64,000 bases of DNA from Xanthomonas melonis (GCF_020783655.1 NZ_JAJGQH010000008.1:124001-188000); one strand, 5' to 3'; positions 33,271 through 42,152 are shown, numbered from the stretch's first letter. The notes: generated by a model not told the origin, from the letters alone. A program made the numbers and translations.

Positions 33271-34344
33271 TCAGAGCGTAGCGAGCAGCTTGCGGATCGG
33301 TGCGGGCAGGCCTAGCGATGCGAGCTCGGCCTGAGCCACCCAGCGTAGATCGTCATTGTCGCGCACCGCCGCGCGCAGCGCGACCTTGCGGATGCGCAAG
33401 GGCTGCAGATGCAGCCGGTAATGGCTGAAGGTGTGCACGATCAGCGGCATTGCGTCGGCGCGGTCGTAGTTGCCATCGACGTGTTCGTCGAACCATGCGC
33501 GCATGCCGCGATCGGTCTCGGCCTGCGGCAGTGTCCACAGCGAGGCCCAGATGCCGGTCGGCGGGCGGCGCTGCAGCAGGATCTGCCTGTCGGCGTTCTC
33601 CAGCAGCAAGGCGGTGGCTTCGCGCTCGGGCAAGGATTTGCCGGGCTTGGGCGTGGGCAGTGCGTCCACCAGGCCATCGCGCCGCGCCACGCAATCGTCC
33701 TGCAGCGGGCACAGCACGCAGGCCGGTCTGGCGCGCGTGCACAGCGTGGCGCCGAAATCCATCTGCGCCTGCGTGTAGTCGGCCAGGCGGCCGGCCGGCA
33801 CGTGCGCGACATGCGCAGTCGCCAGTTGCCACAGCTGTTTTTCGACGACCGGCAGGCCGGGATAGCCGGCAATGCCGTGCAAGCGCGTCAGCACGCGTTT
33901 GACGTTGCCGTCCATGATCGCGAAACGGTCGTTCCAGGCCTGGCTGAGGATCGCGCCCGCGGTGCTGCGGCCGATGCCGGGCAACGCGAGCAAGGCATCG
34001 ATGTCGCGTGGCAGCGTGCCATCGTGCAGGGCGACGCATTGCTTGGCAGCGGCATGCAGATTGCGTGCGCGTGCGTAATAGCCCAGCCCGGCCCAGTGCG
34101 CCATCACGGTGTCGTTGTCGGCTGCGGCCAGGTCGGCCAGGGTCGGAAAGCGGGCGACGAACTTCTGGAAATACGGAACGACCACCGCGACCTGGGTCTG
34201 CTGCAGCATGATTTCCGACAGCCACACCCGGTATGGCGTGCGCGGATGTTGCCAGGGCAGGTCGTGGCGACCGTGGTCGTCGAACCAGTGCAGCAGGCGA
34301 TCGACAAAGGCGTCGGCAGTGGGAGCGGCTTGATCGGCTGGCAT
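33271..34344 (-). CDS. mutY: A/G-specific adenine DNA glycosylase MutY
   Basis: This 357-residue enzyme removes adenine mispaired with 8-oxoguanine. It has the catalytic helix-hairpin-helix region ([17 protein letters not shown] with the downstream Asp in [12 protein letters not shown]), the early [12 protein letters not shown] motif, the Fe-S ligands [17 protein letters not shown] and a C-terminal NUDIX-like domain that recognises 8-oxoguanine ([25 protein letters not shown]). Start ATG 34344 fits the family; an in-frame upstream ATG would add a Pro/Arg-rich leader. It is downstream of ftsY and upstream of yggX. Confidence 0.96.
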   Translation of the reverse strand: MPADQAAPTADAFVDRLLHWFDDHGRHDLPWQHPRTPYRVWLSEIMLQQTQVAVVVPYFQKFVARFPTLADLAAADNDTVMAHWAGLGYYARARNLHAAAKQCVALHDGTLPRDIDALLALPGIGRSTAGAILSQAWNDRFAIMDGNVKRVLTRLHGIAGYPGLPVVEKQLWQLATAHVAHVPAGRLADYTQAQMDFGATLCTRARPACVLCPLQDDCVARRDGLVDALPTPKPGKSLPEREATALLLENADRQILLQRRPPTGIWASLWTLPQAETDRGMRAWFDEHVDGNYDRADAMPLIVHTFSHYRLHLQPLRIRKVALRAAVRDNDDLRWVAQAELASLGLPAPIRKLLATL

Positions 34345-34418
34345 GGGGTCTGCTGGCGAAGGACGGCGATGGCGTCGTGGCGGAGGAGGCTCGGTTCTAC
34401 GCGGATGGCGAGGGCCCA

Positions 34419-34682
34419 TCAGGGCAGCGGAAACGCAAGGACCACCCGGCATTGCTCGCAGCAGAAGCCTTCATCGCCGGGCCAGTGCGGCGCGGCCGGT
34501 GCGTGGTAGTAGACCACCCGCGCATCGTGCGGCGCCTGCTCGCGCAACGCCGCCGGCAAGGGCTGTGCGAAGTCCAGTACCCGGTTGGCACGCGACCAGT
34601 TGCAGGACACCTCCCGCACCGTGCAGCCTGCCTGCAACGCCTGTGCGTACAGCGCTTGCAGATGCGGGCAGGCCGCGACCAC
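34419..34682 (-). CDS. Small hypothetical protein between ftsY and mutY
   Basis: This 87-residue protein starts at GTG 34682 immediately after the ftsY stop (TGA GTG), so it is likely translated by coupling. It contains scattered Cys, including GFCCEQCRVV near the C-terminus, which could bind a metal. I do not recognise a function. Its tight placement in the ftsY-mutY-yggX transcript supports it being real. Confidence 0.55.
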   Translation of the reverse strand: MVAACPHLQALYAQALQAGCTVREVSCNWSRANRVLDFAQPLPAALREQAPHDARVVYYHAPAAPHWPGDEGFCCEQCRVVLAFPLP

Positions 34683-36326
34683 TCAGCCGCCCAGGGCTTC
34701 CGGCAGCAAGGCGTCGACGAACGCGACCGGGTCGAACACGCGCAGATCTTCCGGGCGCTCGCCGATGCCGGCGAAGCGGATCGGAATGCCGAATTCGCGG
34801 GCGAGCGCGAACACCACACCCCCCTTGGCAGTGCCATCGAGCTTGGTCACCACCAGGCCGGTGACGCCGACCGCCGCATGGAACTGGCGCAGCTGCGAGA
34901 TGGCGTTCTGACCGGTGGTGCCGTCGATCACCATCAGCACTTCGTGCGGGGCGGCGGCGTCGATCTTGCCGAGCACGCGGCGGATCTTGCCCAGCTCGTT
35001 CATCAGCCCGGTCTGGGTGTGCAGGCGTCCGGCGGTGTCGGCGATCAAGACGTCGGTGCTGCGCGCCTTTGCCGCCTGCAGGGCATCGAAGGCCACCGAC
35101 GCGGCGTCGGCATTCTGGCCCTGCGCGATCACGGCCACGCCATTGCGGTCGCCCCAGGCCTGCAGCTGCGCCACTGCGGCGGCGCGGAAGGTGTCGCCGG
35201 CAGCCAGCATCAGGCTATTGCCCTCGTCCTTGAAGCGTTTGGCCAGCTTGCCGATGGTGGTGGTCTTGCCGACGCCGTTGACGCCGACGGTGAGTACCAC
35301 GAAGGGCTTGAGCGAGCGGTCGATGACCAGCGGCTTGGAGACCGGCTGCAGCAGCGCGATGAGGTCGGTGCGCAAGGCCTTGAACAGCGCCTGTGCGTCG
35401 GCGAATTCGCGCGACTTCATGCGTTTGCGCAGGCCTTCGACCAGGGCGGTGGTGGCGCCGATACCGACGTCGGCGGTGATCAGCGCGGTTTCGATCTCGT
35501 CGAGCAGGTCGTCGTCGAGCTTGGGATTGCGCGAGAACAGGCCGCCGAAGCTGCGTGCGAAGCTGCTGTTGCGCAGGCGCTCGCGCCAGCCGGGTTTGCC
35601 GGCCGCCGCCGCAGGCAGTGCGTCGCGCGCGCCGGCGCCGTTGTCGGTGTCCTGAAGGGACGGCGCCGGGCTGCTGACGATGGCCGGGGCAGTGACCGCC
35701 GGCGTCGCGCCTGCAGCGGGCGCGGCGGCTGGCGATGCCAATGGATCTGGTGCGGCGGCTGGCGGCACGATGGCCGGCGGTGCCGTGACCGGTGGGATGG
35801 CAGCGGGCGGGGCAGGCGCCAGGAGCGGCGGAGCGGGCTCTGCCGGCTGCACCGGCGCGCCGGCCGCCGGTGCTGCGTCCGTGGGCGGCGGCGCAGCCGC
35901 GTGGCCTGGGATCACGACCGGTGCAACCACCACCGGCGTCGGCGCACTGGTCGGGGCGGTCGGTACAGGATCCGGCAGTGCCTGCAGGGCAGACGGTGCG
36001 GGCGTGGCCGCGGGGGGCGGTGCGCTCGGTACGGCGGCGACGCTTTGTGCCTGGCCGGTGCGCGCGGCGATGTCGCGGGCCAACTGATCGGCTGGCGTGG
36101 CTGCCGGCGCAGCGGTGGGGTGCGCCGGAGGAGCGGGTGTCTCGCTGGCCGCCGGGACAGGTGCGGGGGCGGGCTGTGCAGCCGGCGCTGTGCCGGGTTG
36201 CGCAGGGGGCGGCGTGGCTTCGGCAGGCGCGGTGGGGAATGCGGCTGCCAGTTCTTCCAGGCTGTAACGCGAGGTGCGCGTACTGTCGAGCGAAGTTGGC
36301 TTGTTGCGGCGGAAAAAGCTGGCCAT
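34683..36326 (-). CDS. ftsY: Signal recognition particle receptor FtsY
   Basis: This 547-residue protein is the membrane-associated SRP receptor GTPase. The NG domain (about 245-547) is typical: N-domain helices, G1 GVNGVGKTTTIGKLA, DTFRAAAVAQL, G3 DTAGR, G4 TKLDGTAKGG and a final GERPEDLRVFDP. The N-terminal A region (about 35-235) is almost wholly Ala/Pro/Thr/Val, much longer and less acidic than in E. coli. The start MASFFRRNKP at 36326 is chosen because it gives the usual basic amphipathic membrane-targeting leader; upstream in-frame starts would add an unlikely extension. Confidence 0.95.
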   Translation of the reverse strand: MASFFRRNKPTSLDSTRTSRYSLEELAAAFPTAPAEATPPPAQPGTAPAAQPAPAPVPAASETPAPPAHPTAAPAATPADQLARDIAARTGQAQSVAAVPSAPPPAATPAPSALQALPDPVPTAPTSAPTPVVVAPVVIPGHAAAPPPTDAAPAAGAPVQPAEPAPPLLAPAPPAAIPPVTAPPAIVPPAAAPDPLASPAAAPAAGATPAVTAPAIVSSPAPSLQDTDNGAGARDALPAAAAGKPGWRERLRNSSFARSFGGLFSRNPKLDDDLLDEIETALITADVGIGATTALVEGLRKRMKSREFADAQALFKALRTDLIALLQPVSKPLVIDRSLKPFVVLTVGVNGVGKTTTIGKLAKRFKDEGNSLMLAAGDTFRAAAVAQLQAWGDRNGVAVIAQGQNADAASVAFDALQAAKARSTDVLIADTAGRLHTQTGLMNELGKIRRVLGKIDAAAPHEVLMVIDGTTGQNAISQLRQFHAAVGVTGLVVTKLDGTAKGGVVFALAREFGIPIRFAGIGERPEDLRVFDPVAFVDALLPEALGG

Positions 36327-36561
36327 TGGCAACGCAGTGGGGGAAACCCGGGAGTCTACCATCCGGGTGTCGGCCGACCCTGACGCGATCGTCGCCACGC
36401 CCGGTCGCAGGCTCTGGAGGCGCCCCTCGCCGATGTCGGCCATGCTGCCGAATTCTGCATTTGTGGCAGCGTGTGTCAGGGGGCTTGCGGCAGACCGGCA
36501 GCGGCAAGCGCGCGGTTATGCCGGCGCCGCCGGGTCGCAACGGGCATAGGGGACCGGGGGA

Positions 36562-36601
36562 GCGCGCGCAGCCGCCATGCCTGGGCGGTCTGCGCGTGCG
36601 C
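36562..36601 (-). terminator. GC-rich hairpin after the PAS-AraC gene
   Basis: An imperfect inverted repeat, GCGCGCGCAGCCGCC (36562-36576) and GGCGGTCTGCGCGTGCGC (36584-36601), with a 7-base loop, lies directly after the stop codon of the regulator gene. Small bulges interrupt an otherwise strong stem. No T-run follows on the minus strand, so it may stabilise the 3' end or act with Rho rather than be a classical intrinsic terminator. Confidence 0.5.
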
Positions 36602-37318
36602 TTACAACTGGCCCTTGAGCGTGCGGTAATCGCGCGGTGTCATGCCCACGGTGGCCTTGAACTGGCGCGCAAATGCGCTCTGGTCGGCGAAGCCGCAGCG
36701 CTGGCCGATGCTGGCGATGCTGTCGTCGCCGTACAGCAGTCGCATCGCCGATTCGATGCGCAGCTTGGTCAGCAACTGCTGCGGAGTGACCTGGAACACG
36801 CGGCGGAAATGCCGCTCCAGCTGCGCCACCGACAGCCCGGCCAGATCGGCCAATGCCTGTACGCGCAGGTTGTCGCCGAAGTTGTTCTGCATGTGATCCA
36901 TCACCTGGCTCAGGCGTTCGTAGGCCGAGTGACGGCTGTCGGGCTGCCCCAGGTCGCGCGAGATGCCGACCACGCCGATCACCTCGTTGGCCTCGCACAA
37001 CGGGCGCTTGAAGGTCAGGCACCAGCCGGGCAGCCGGTTGGGGTACAGATGCACTTCCAGCTGGTTGTCGATGAGCTCGCCAAGCAGCACGCGGCGGTCC
37101 TGCATCATGTAGCTGCCGCCCAGCGGCAACGGAAACACTTCCAGTGGCGACTGGCCGATGATCTCGCTGCGCAGCTTGCGCCCGAGCCGACGCACCAGGG
37201 TGAGGTTGCAATGGGTGTAGCGGCCCTGCCCATCCTTGATGAAGAACACCACGTCCGGCAGCGCGTCGAACAGCGTCTGCATTTCCAGCGCGGGAAGATT
37301 GAGGTCCATCGGGGTCAT
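36602..37318 (-). CDS. PAS-AraC family transcription regulator of the hydroxyproline operon
   Basis: This 238-residue regulator has an N-terminal PAS fold (about 12-130, FDALPDVVFFIKDGQGRYTHCN; VIGVVGISRDL) and a C-terminal AraC-type pair of helix-turn-helix motifs (about 140-238, LADLAGLSVAQLERHFRRVF and IASIGQRCGFADQSAFARQFKATVG). It is divergent from the hydroxyproline catabolic operon, 161 bp apart, which is the usual place for its controller. A perfect palindrome at 37409-37424 in that gap is a candidate operator. The PAS domain may bind a small ligand or sense redox state; no ligand is evident. Confidence 0.88.
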   Translation of the reverse strand: MTPMDLNLPALEMQTLFDALPDVVFFIKDGQGRYTHCNLTLVRRLGRKLRSEIIGQSPLEVFPLPLGGSYMMQDRRVLLGELIDNQLEVHLYPNRLPGWCLTFKRPLCEANEVIGVVGISRDLGQPDSRHSAYERLSQVMDHMQNNFGDNLRVQALADLAGLSVAQLERHFRRVFQVTPQQLLTKLRIESAMRLLYGDDSIASIGQRCGFADQSAFARQFKATVGMTPRDYRTLKGQL

Positions 37319-37408
37319 GGTGGCGATCGCAGATTGACGGCCGCACGACAGGTGCGACCGGTCACCGATCCTAACGTAAACGCGCGGTCGCGGAACGCGA
37401 CGGACATT

Positions 37409-37424
37409 ATGCGGATTTCCGCAT
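37409..37424. promoter_or_regulatory. Candidate operator palindrome ATGCGGA-TT-TCCGCAT
   Basis: A perfect 7-bp inverted repeat with a 2-base centre lies between the divergent regulator gene and the hydroxyproline operon, 56 bp before the epimerase ATG. Its 15-bp core TGCGGATTTCCGCAT recurs exactly at 54687-54701 before the Tat-glycosidase gene, and a 14/16 variant of the full site is at 59863-59878 before the TonB receptor gene. It is a likely transcription-factor site shared by the three units. Confidence 0.6.
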
Positions 37425-37479
37425 TTTCACTTCGCATTGCACGCTAGTCGCTCGCGGGTCGGCAGTGGGAGCATGGGGC

Positions 37480-38418
37480 ATGCACATACTCGACGTCATC
37501 GACTCGCATACCGCAGGCGAACCCACCCGGGTGGTGCTCGCCGGTTTTCCCGATCTGGGCACTGGCGACCTGGCGCAGCGCCGCGAACGCTTCGCCCGCG
37601 GGTTCGATCGCTGGCGCAGCGCCATCGCCTGCGAGCCGCGCGGTTCGGACACCATGGTCGGCGCGCTGTTGCTGCCCCCAAGCGACCCGGGCGCCTGCGC
37701 CGGGGTGATCTTCTTCAATAACGTGGGCTATCTGGGAATGTGTGGCCACGGCACCATCGGCGTGGTGCGTACCCTGGCCGAGCTGGGGCGCATCGCGCCC
37801 GGCCAGCACCGCATCGAAACCCCGGTCGGCACCGTGGGGGTGGAGCTGGCCGCCGATGGCACGGTGTGGGTGGACAACGTCGAGAGTTACCGTCTGGCCG
37901 CTGGCGTGGAGGTGGAGGTGCCGGGGTACGGGCGGGTGCGTGGCGATGTGGCCTGGGGCGGCAACTGGTTCTTCATCACCGAACAGGCGCCGTGCGTGCT
38001 GGACCTGGCGCATCAGCGCGAGCTGACCGCTTACACCGAAGCGGTCCGGCTGGCCTTGCAGGCAGCCGGCATCACCGGCGAGGCGGGGGGCGAGATCGAC
38101 CATATCGAGGTCAATGGGCTCGCTCCGGACGGCTCCGGCGTGGCGCGCAATTTCGTGCTGTGCCCGGGGCTGGCCTACGACCGCTCACCCTGCGGCACCG
38201 GCACCAGCGCCAAGCTGGCCTGCCTGGCCGCCGACGGCAAGCTGGACGAAGGCGAGCGCTGGGTGCAGCAGGGCATTCTGGGCAGCGCCTTCGAAGGCAG
38301 CTACCGCCTGAGCGGGCGCGGCATTGCGCCGCGCATTAGCGGACGGGCGTACATCACCGCGCGCTCGCAGCTGGTCATCGACCCGGCCGATCCGTTCGCC
38401 TGGGGCATCGTGGCCTGA
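37480..38418 (+). CDS. 4-hydroxyproline 2-epimerase (proline racemase family)
   Basis: This 312-residue enzyme converts trans-4-hydroxy-L-proline to cis-4-hydroxy-D-proline, the first step of the pathway. It carries the two catalytic Cys of 4-hydroxyproline epimerases: Cys88 in MCGHGTIG and Cys238 in SPCGTGTS. It starts [19 protein letters not shown], standard for the family; GGGAG precedes ATG 37480. It begins a run of genes covering the full route from hydroxyproline to alpha-ketoglutarate, and the stop overlaps the next ATG (TGATG). Confidence 0.95.
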   Translation: MHILDVIDSHTAGEPTRVVLAGFPDLGTGDLAQRRERFARGFDRWRSAIACEPRGSDTMVGALLLPPSDPGACAGVIFFNNVGYLGMCGHGTIGVVRTLAELGRIAPGQHRIETPVGTVGVELAADGTVWVDNVESYRLAAGVEVEVPGYGRVRGDVAWGGNWFFITEQAPCVLDLAHQRELTAYTEAVRLALQAAGITGEAGGEIDHIEVNGLAPDGSGVARNFVLCPGLAYDRSPCGTGTSAKLACLAADGKLDEGERWVQQGILGSAFEGSYRLSGRGIAPRISGRAYITARSQLVIDPADPFAWGIVA

Positions 38419-39695
38419 TGGAGGCCGTGCGGCCCACGCCGGTGGTTGCGTCGGCCACGCCGTCGGCAGTTGCGGTGTCTGCGGCGATGTCCGGGGCGTC
38501 CGTGGGGCAGCCTGCGTCGACCTCCGCGCCGGCAGTAGGCGTCGCTCCCACATCCTCATCCGCTTCCTCGGCCGCTTCCACGCGACGCAGCTATGACCTG
38601 ATCGTGATCGGCGCCGGCATCGTCGGTGCCGCCTGCGCCGAGGCCGCCGCGAGCGAGGGCTTGCGGGTGGCGATCGTCGAGCCGGGGCCGATCGGGGGCG
38701 GCTCCACGGCAGCGGCGATGGGGCATCTGGTGGCGATGGACGACGATCCGGCCGAGCTGGCGTTGTCGGCGTATTCGCTGCGGCTGTGGGAGCGCTTCGC
38801 GCACCTCGAGGACGCCGAGTTCAGCCGTTGCGGCACGCTGTGGGTGGCGCGCGATGCACGCGAACTGGCGGCGGTGCCGGCCAAGATCGCCCGGCTGGCG
38901 GACGCCGGACTGCAGGCGCAGGCCGTCGATACGCAGCAGCTGTACGCTTTGGAGCCGCAGTTGGCACCCGGCCTGGCCGGCGGCATGCGGGTACCGGACG
39001 AAGCCGTGGTGTATCCGCCGCGGGTGGCGCGGCATCTGGTGAGCCTGGCCTGTAGCGCGGGCGCGCGGTTGTTCGCCGGCCGCCGCGTGGCGCAGTTGCA
39101 GGAACACGCGGTGCGTCTGGACGATGGGCAGGTGCTCGCCGGGCCGGTGTTGGTGGCCAGTGGCGTGGCGCTGCCGCAGCTGTTGCCCGAGCTGCCCCTG
39201 CGCCCGCGCAAGGGCCATCTGGTCATCACCGATCGCCATCCCGGCCTGATCCGGCATCAATTGCTGGAACTGGGCTATGCCGATTCGGCGCATGGGGCCG
39301 ACGCCACCAGCGTGGCCTTCAATGTGCAGCCGCGGCCGACCGGGCAGATCCTGATCGGTTCCTCGCGGCAGTTCGGCGACCCCGATCGTGCGCTGTCGAT
39401 GCCGGTGCTGCAGCGGATGCTGCAGCGGGCCTTCGCCTACCTGCCGGTGCTGCGCGAACTGCAGGCGATCCGCGTGTGGACCGGTCTGCGTCCAGCCACG
39501 CCCGACGGGCGGCCGTATCTTGGGGCGGTGCCCGGCCGGCGCGATGTGTGGGTGGCGGCGGGACACGAGGGACTGGGCGTCACCACGGCGCTGGGGAGCG
39601 CACGGGTGATCGTGGACAGCCTGCTCGGGCGCACGCCGGTCATCGACCCGACGCCTTACGCGCCGGTGCGGGCGCTGCAGGGGCAGCTGGCATGA
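38418..39695 (+). CDS. D-hydroxyproline dehydrogenase, FAD (DAO-type) subunit
   Basis: This 425-residue flavoprotein oxidises cis-4-hydroxy-D-proline as part of a three-subunit complex of the HcnABC type. The FAD-binding motif VIGAGIVGAACAEAA is at about 62-76, and a C-terminal LRPATPDGRPYLG ... GHEGLGVTTALGSA is typical of D-amino-acid dehydrogenases. Residues 1-57 are an unusual Ala/Ser/Pro/Val-rich leader not found in the fold and not a clear signal peptide; no alternative start lies closer to the FAD motif than Met24. It should pass electrons through the two Fe-S partners encoded next. Confidence 0.92.
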   Translation: MEAVRPTPVVASATPSAVAVSAAMSGASVGQPASTSAPAVGVAPTSSSASSAASTRRSYDLIVIGAGIVGAACAEAAASEGLRVAIVEPGPIGGGSTAAAMGHLVAMDDDPAELALSAYSLRLWERFAHLEDAEFSRCGTLWVARDARELAAVPAKIARLADAGLQAQAVDTQQLYALEPQLAPGLAGGMRVPDEAVVYPPRVARHLVSLACSAGARLFAGRRVAQLQEHAVRLDDGQVLAGPVLVASGVALPQLLPELPLRPRKGHLVITDRHPGLIRHQLLELGYADSAHGADATSVAFNVQPRPTGQILIGSSRQFGDPDRALSMPVLQRMLQRAFAYLPVLRELQAIRVWTGLRPATPDGRPYLGAVPGRRDVWVAAGHEGLGVTTALGSARVIVDSLLGRTPVIDPTPYAPVRALQGQLA

Positions 39696-39940
39696 GCGCG
39701 ACCACGGTGCGCCTGCAGGTGGATGCGCAGCCGGTGGAGGTGCCGGCTGGCGCCAGCGTGGCGGCCGCGGTGGCGCAGGCCACGCTGCAGTTTCGTCGGT
39801 CCAGCGGCGGGCAACCGCGCGCACCGCTCTGCGGCATGGGCGTGTGTTTCGAATGCCGGGTGCGGATCGACGGGATCGGCCAGCAGCGCGCCTGCTTGGT
39901 GGAGGCGCGTGATGGCATGCAGGTGCGCACCGATGGCTGA
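39692..39940 (+). CDS. D-hydroxyproline dehydrogenase, small [2Fe-2S] subunit
   Basis: This 82-residue ferredoxin-like protein has the plant-type [2Fe-2S] ligand set Cys47, Cys52, Cys55 and Cys68 (CGMGVCFECR ... RACLV). It is the HcnA-like partner of the flavin subunits and relays electrons within the complex. Its ATG overlaps the upstream stop and its stop lies inside the next gene, so the three subunits are tightly coupled. Confidence 0.92.
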   Translation: MSATTVRLQVDAQPVEVPAGASVAAAVAQATLQFRRSSGGQPRAPLCGMGVCFECRVRIDGIGQQRACLVEARDGMQVRTDG

Positions 39941-41246
39941 TCCGGTCCAGCGCTTCGACGTGTTGGTGATCGGTGCCGGTCCGGCCGGACTGGCCGCAGC
40001 GCGAGCGGCTGCCGGCCATGGCGCGCGCGTGGGCGTGGTGGACATGCAGCCGCGCGCGGGCGGCCAGGTGTGGCGCCGCGATGTGCGCTACGGCGCACCG
40101 CATGCGGCGCGCGCGTTGTTGCGGCAGGTGTGCGACAACGCCGCGATCACGCTGCTGACGCAGACCCAGATCGTGCTGGCGCAGCCGGGCTGGCTGCTGG
40201 CCGACGGCCCGCAGGGCGCGCTGCAATTGCATTACGCCGCGCTGGTGCTGGCGACCGGCGCCCGCGAGCTGCTGCTGCCGTTTCCGGGATGGACCTTGCC
40301 CGGCGTCACCGGCGCGGGCGCGGCGCAGGCCTTGGCCAAACAGGGCTGGCCGCTGGCCGGCAAGCGGGTGCTGGTGGCCGGGAGCGGCCCCTTGCTGCTG
40401 GCCAGCGCGGCCACCTTGCAGCGGCATGGCGCGCAGGTGCTCGGCATTCACGAACAGAGCTCGGCCGCCGCGTTGCGCCGGTTCGCGCTGCAGTTGTGGC
40501 GCTGGCCGGGCAAGGCGGCGCAGGCGGCCGCCTTGCGCCTGCAGCTGCGCGCGGTGGCGTACCGCGCCGGCAGCATCGTCGTTGCCGCACATGGCGACAC
40601 GCACCTGCGCGAAGTGGAACTCGACGGGCCTGCCGGCCGTACGCGCATCGCCTGCGATCAATTGTCGGTGGGCTATGGCCTGGTGCCCAACGTCGAGCTT
40701 GCGCAATTGCTGGGCTGCCAATTGCAGGCGTGCGGCGCGCACCAGCAGGTGCAGGTGGATGCACTGCTGCGCACCAGCGTCGTGCAGGTATTCGCCGCTG
40801 GCGAAGCCTGCGGGATCGGTGGACGCGACTGCGCGTTGGTCGAGGGCGCCATGGCCGGGCATATGGCGGCCGATGCGCCGGAGCATGCGCTACGCCTGCA
40901 GGCACGTCGACACACGGCGCGCGCCTTCGCTGCGTTGTTGCAGCAGCAGTTCGCCCTGGACCGGCGCATCCATGCGCTGGCGCAGGCCGATACGCTGGTC
41001 TGCCGTTGCGAAGACGTGCCGCTGGGCGCGCTGGACAACTTCAACGATGCGCGCGACGCCAAGCTGGCTTCGCGTTGCGGCATGGGCGCCTGCCAGGGCC
41101 GCATCTGCGGCACTGCACTGACCGAATTGGGCCGCTGCCTGCCTGCGCTTTCCACCGATGCCGGCCGCCGGCCGCCGTTGTTCCCGGTCCGCCTCGCGGC
41201 GCTGGCCGACTCCTTCACTTCCGACTCGCAAGGGAATCTTCCATGA
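39933..41246 (+). CDS. D-hydroxyproline dehydrogenase, NAD(P)/FAD-type subunit with BFD-like domain
   Basis: This 437-residue protein is HcnB-like. It has an N-terminal FAD-binding motif (VIGAGPAGLAAARAA at about 11-25), a second dinucleotide-binding motif (VLVAGSGPLLLASAA at about 145-160), and a C-terminal BFD-like [2Fe-2S] domain (about 355-410) with CRCEDVPLG and CGMGACQGRICG. It should receive electrons and pass them to the respiratory chain. Start ATG 39933 overlaps the small subunit gene by 8 bases. Confidence 0.92.
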   Translation: MADPVQRFDVLVIGAGPAGLAAARAAAGHGARVGVVDMQPRAGGQVWRRDVRYGAPHAARALLRQVCDNAAITLLTQTQIVLAQPGWLLADGPQGALQLHYAALVLATGARELLLPFPGWTLPGVTGAGAAQALAKQGWPLAGKRVLVAGSGPLLLASAATLQRHGAQVLGIHEQSSAAALRRFALQLWRWPGKAAQAAALRLQLRAVAYRAGSIVVAAHGDTHLREVELDGPAGRTRIACDQLSVGYGLVPNVELAQLLGCQLQACGAHQQVQVDALLRTSVVQVFAAGEACGIGGRDCALVEGAMAGHMAADAPEHALRLQARRHTARAFAALLQQQFALDRRIHALAQADTLVCRCEDVPLGALDNFNDARDAKLASRCGMGACQGRICGTALTELGRCLPALSTDAGRRPPLFPVRLAALADSFTSDSQGNLP

Positions 41247-42151
41247 GCATTGCTGCGTTCTGGCACGGCGTATTGCCGGCCATCACCACCCCGTTCACCG
41301 CCGATGGCGCGATCGACCACGACTTCCTGGGCAAGCACGCCAACCAGCTGGTGGATGCCGGCTGCACCGCGATCGTGCCGCTGGGCTCGTTGGGCGAGGC
41401 GGCCACCTTGAGCGTGGACGACAAGCTGGCCATCCTGCGCACGCTGGTGGCGGCATTGAACGGCCGCGTGCCGGTGGTGCCGGGCATCGCCAGCCTGGCC
41501 ACCGGCGAGGCGGTGGCGCTGGCCAAGGCGGCCAAGGAGATCGGCTGCGGCGGCTTGATGGTGCTGCCGCCGTACGTGTACTCCACCGACTGGCGTGAGA
41601 TGGGCGCGCATGTGCGTGCGGTGATCGGCGCAACCGACCTGCCGGTGATCCTGTACAACAATCCGGTGGCCTACAAGACCGACTTCGGCCCGGCGCAGAT
41701 CGCCGAGCTGGCCGGCGAATTCCCGAACCTGCAGGCAGTGAAGGAATCCTCCGGCGACGTGCGCCGCTTCGCCGCACTGCAGGAATTGCTGGGCGATCGT
41801 CTGGCGCTGCTGGTGGGCATGGACGATGCCATCGTCGAAGGCCTGAGCATGGGTGCCAAGGGCTGGATCGCCGGCCTGGTCAATGCGTATCCGGAGGAAT
41901 CGGTGCGCCTGTTCGAACTGGCCCGCGATGGCGGTTACCCCGCCGCCAGGGAGCTGTACAACTGGTTCCTGCCGTTGCTGCGCCTGGATACCGTGCCCAC
42001 CTTCGTGCAGTTGATCAAGCTGGTGCAGGCGAAAGTGGGCATGGGCAGCGAACATGTGCGCGCGCCCCGGTTGGTGGTGGCCGGTGCCGAACGCGAGGCG
42101 GCGTTGAAGGTGATCGACCACGCCATCGCGCATGCGCCCAGGCTGGCGTGA
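41243..42151 (+). CDS. 1-pyrroline-4-hydroxy-2-carboxylate deaminase (DapA family)
   Basis: This 302-residue enzyme belongs to the DHDPS/NAL aldolase superfamily and deaminates pyrroline-4-hydroxy-2-carboxylate to alpha-ketoglutarate semialdehyde. Family signs are GVLPAITTPFTADGAID, the GSLGEAATL phosphate/carboxylate-binding loop, YNNPVAYKTD with the assisting Tyr, and the Schiff-base Lys in LQAVKESSGD. DapA itself is excluded by context: it lies between the D-hydroxyproline dehydrogenase and the semialdehyde dehydrogenase. The start overlaps the previous stop (ATGA). Confidence 0.94.
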   Translation: MSIAAFWHGVLPAITTPFTADGAIDHDFLGKHANQLVDAGCTAIVPLGSLGEAATLSVDDKLAILRTLVAALNGRVPVVPGIASLATGEAVALAKAAKEIGCGGLMVLPPYVYSTDWREMGAHVRAVIGATDLPVILYNNPVAYKTDFGPAQIAELAGEFPNLQAVKESSGDVRRFAALQELLGDRLALLVGMDDAIVEGLSMGAKGWIAGLVNAYPEESVRLFELARDGGYPAARELYNWFLPLLRLDTVPTFVQLIKLVQAKVGMGSEHVRAPRLVVAGAEREAALKVIDHAIAHAPRLA

Positions 42152-42152
42152 G

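Noticed and set aside
37409-37424. The palindrome as an intrinsic terminator
   Set aside because: A 2-base loop cannot form a stable RNA hairpin, and its position between divergent starts fits a DNA-binding site instead.
37431-37455. TTCGC-N15-CTCGC, close to a plant-inducible promoter (PIP) box upstream of the hydroxyproline epimerase gene
   Set aside because: One half-site deviates, and the box ends only 25 bp before the start codon, leaving no room for a -10 element and leader.
41243-42151. DapA (dihydrodipicolinate synthase) for lysine synthesis
   Set aside because: The fold is the same, but the tight operon with D-hydroxyproline dehydrogenase and semialdehyde dehydrogenase indicates the hydroxyproline-pathway deaminase.
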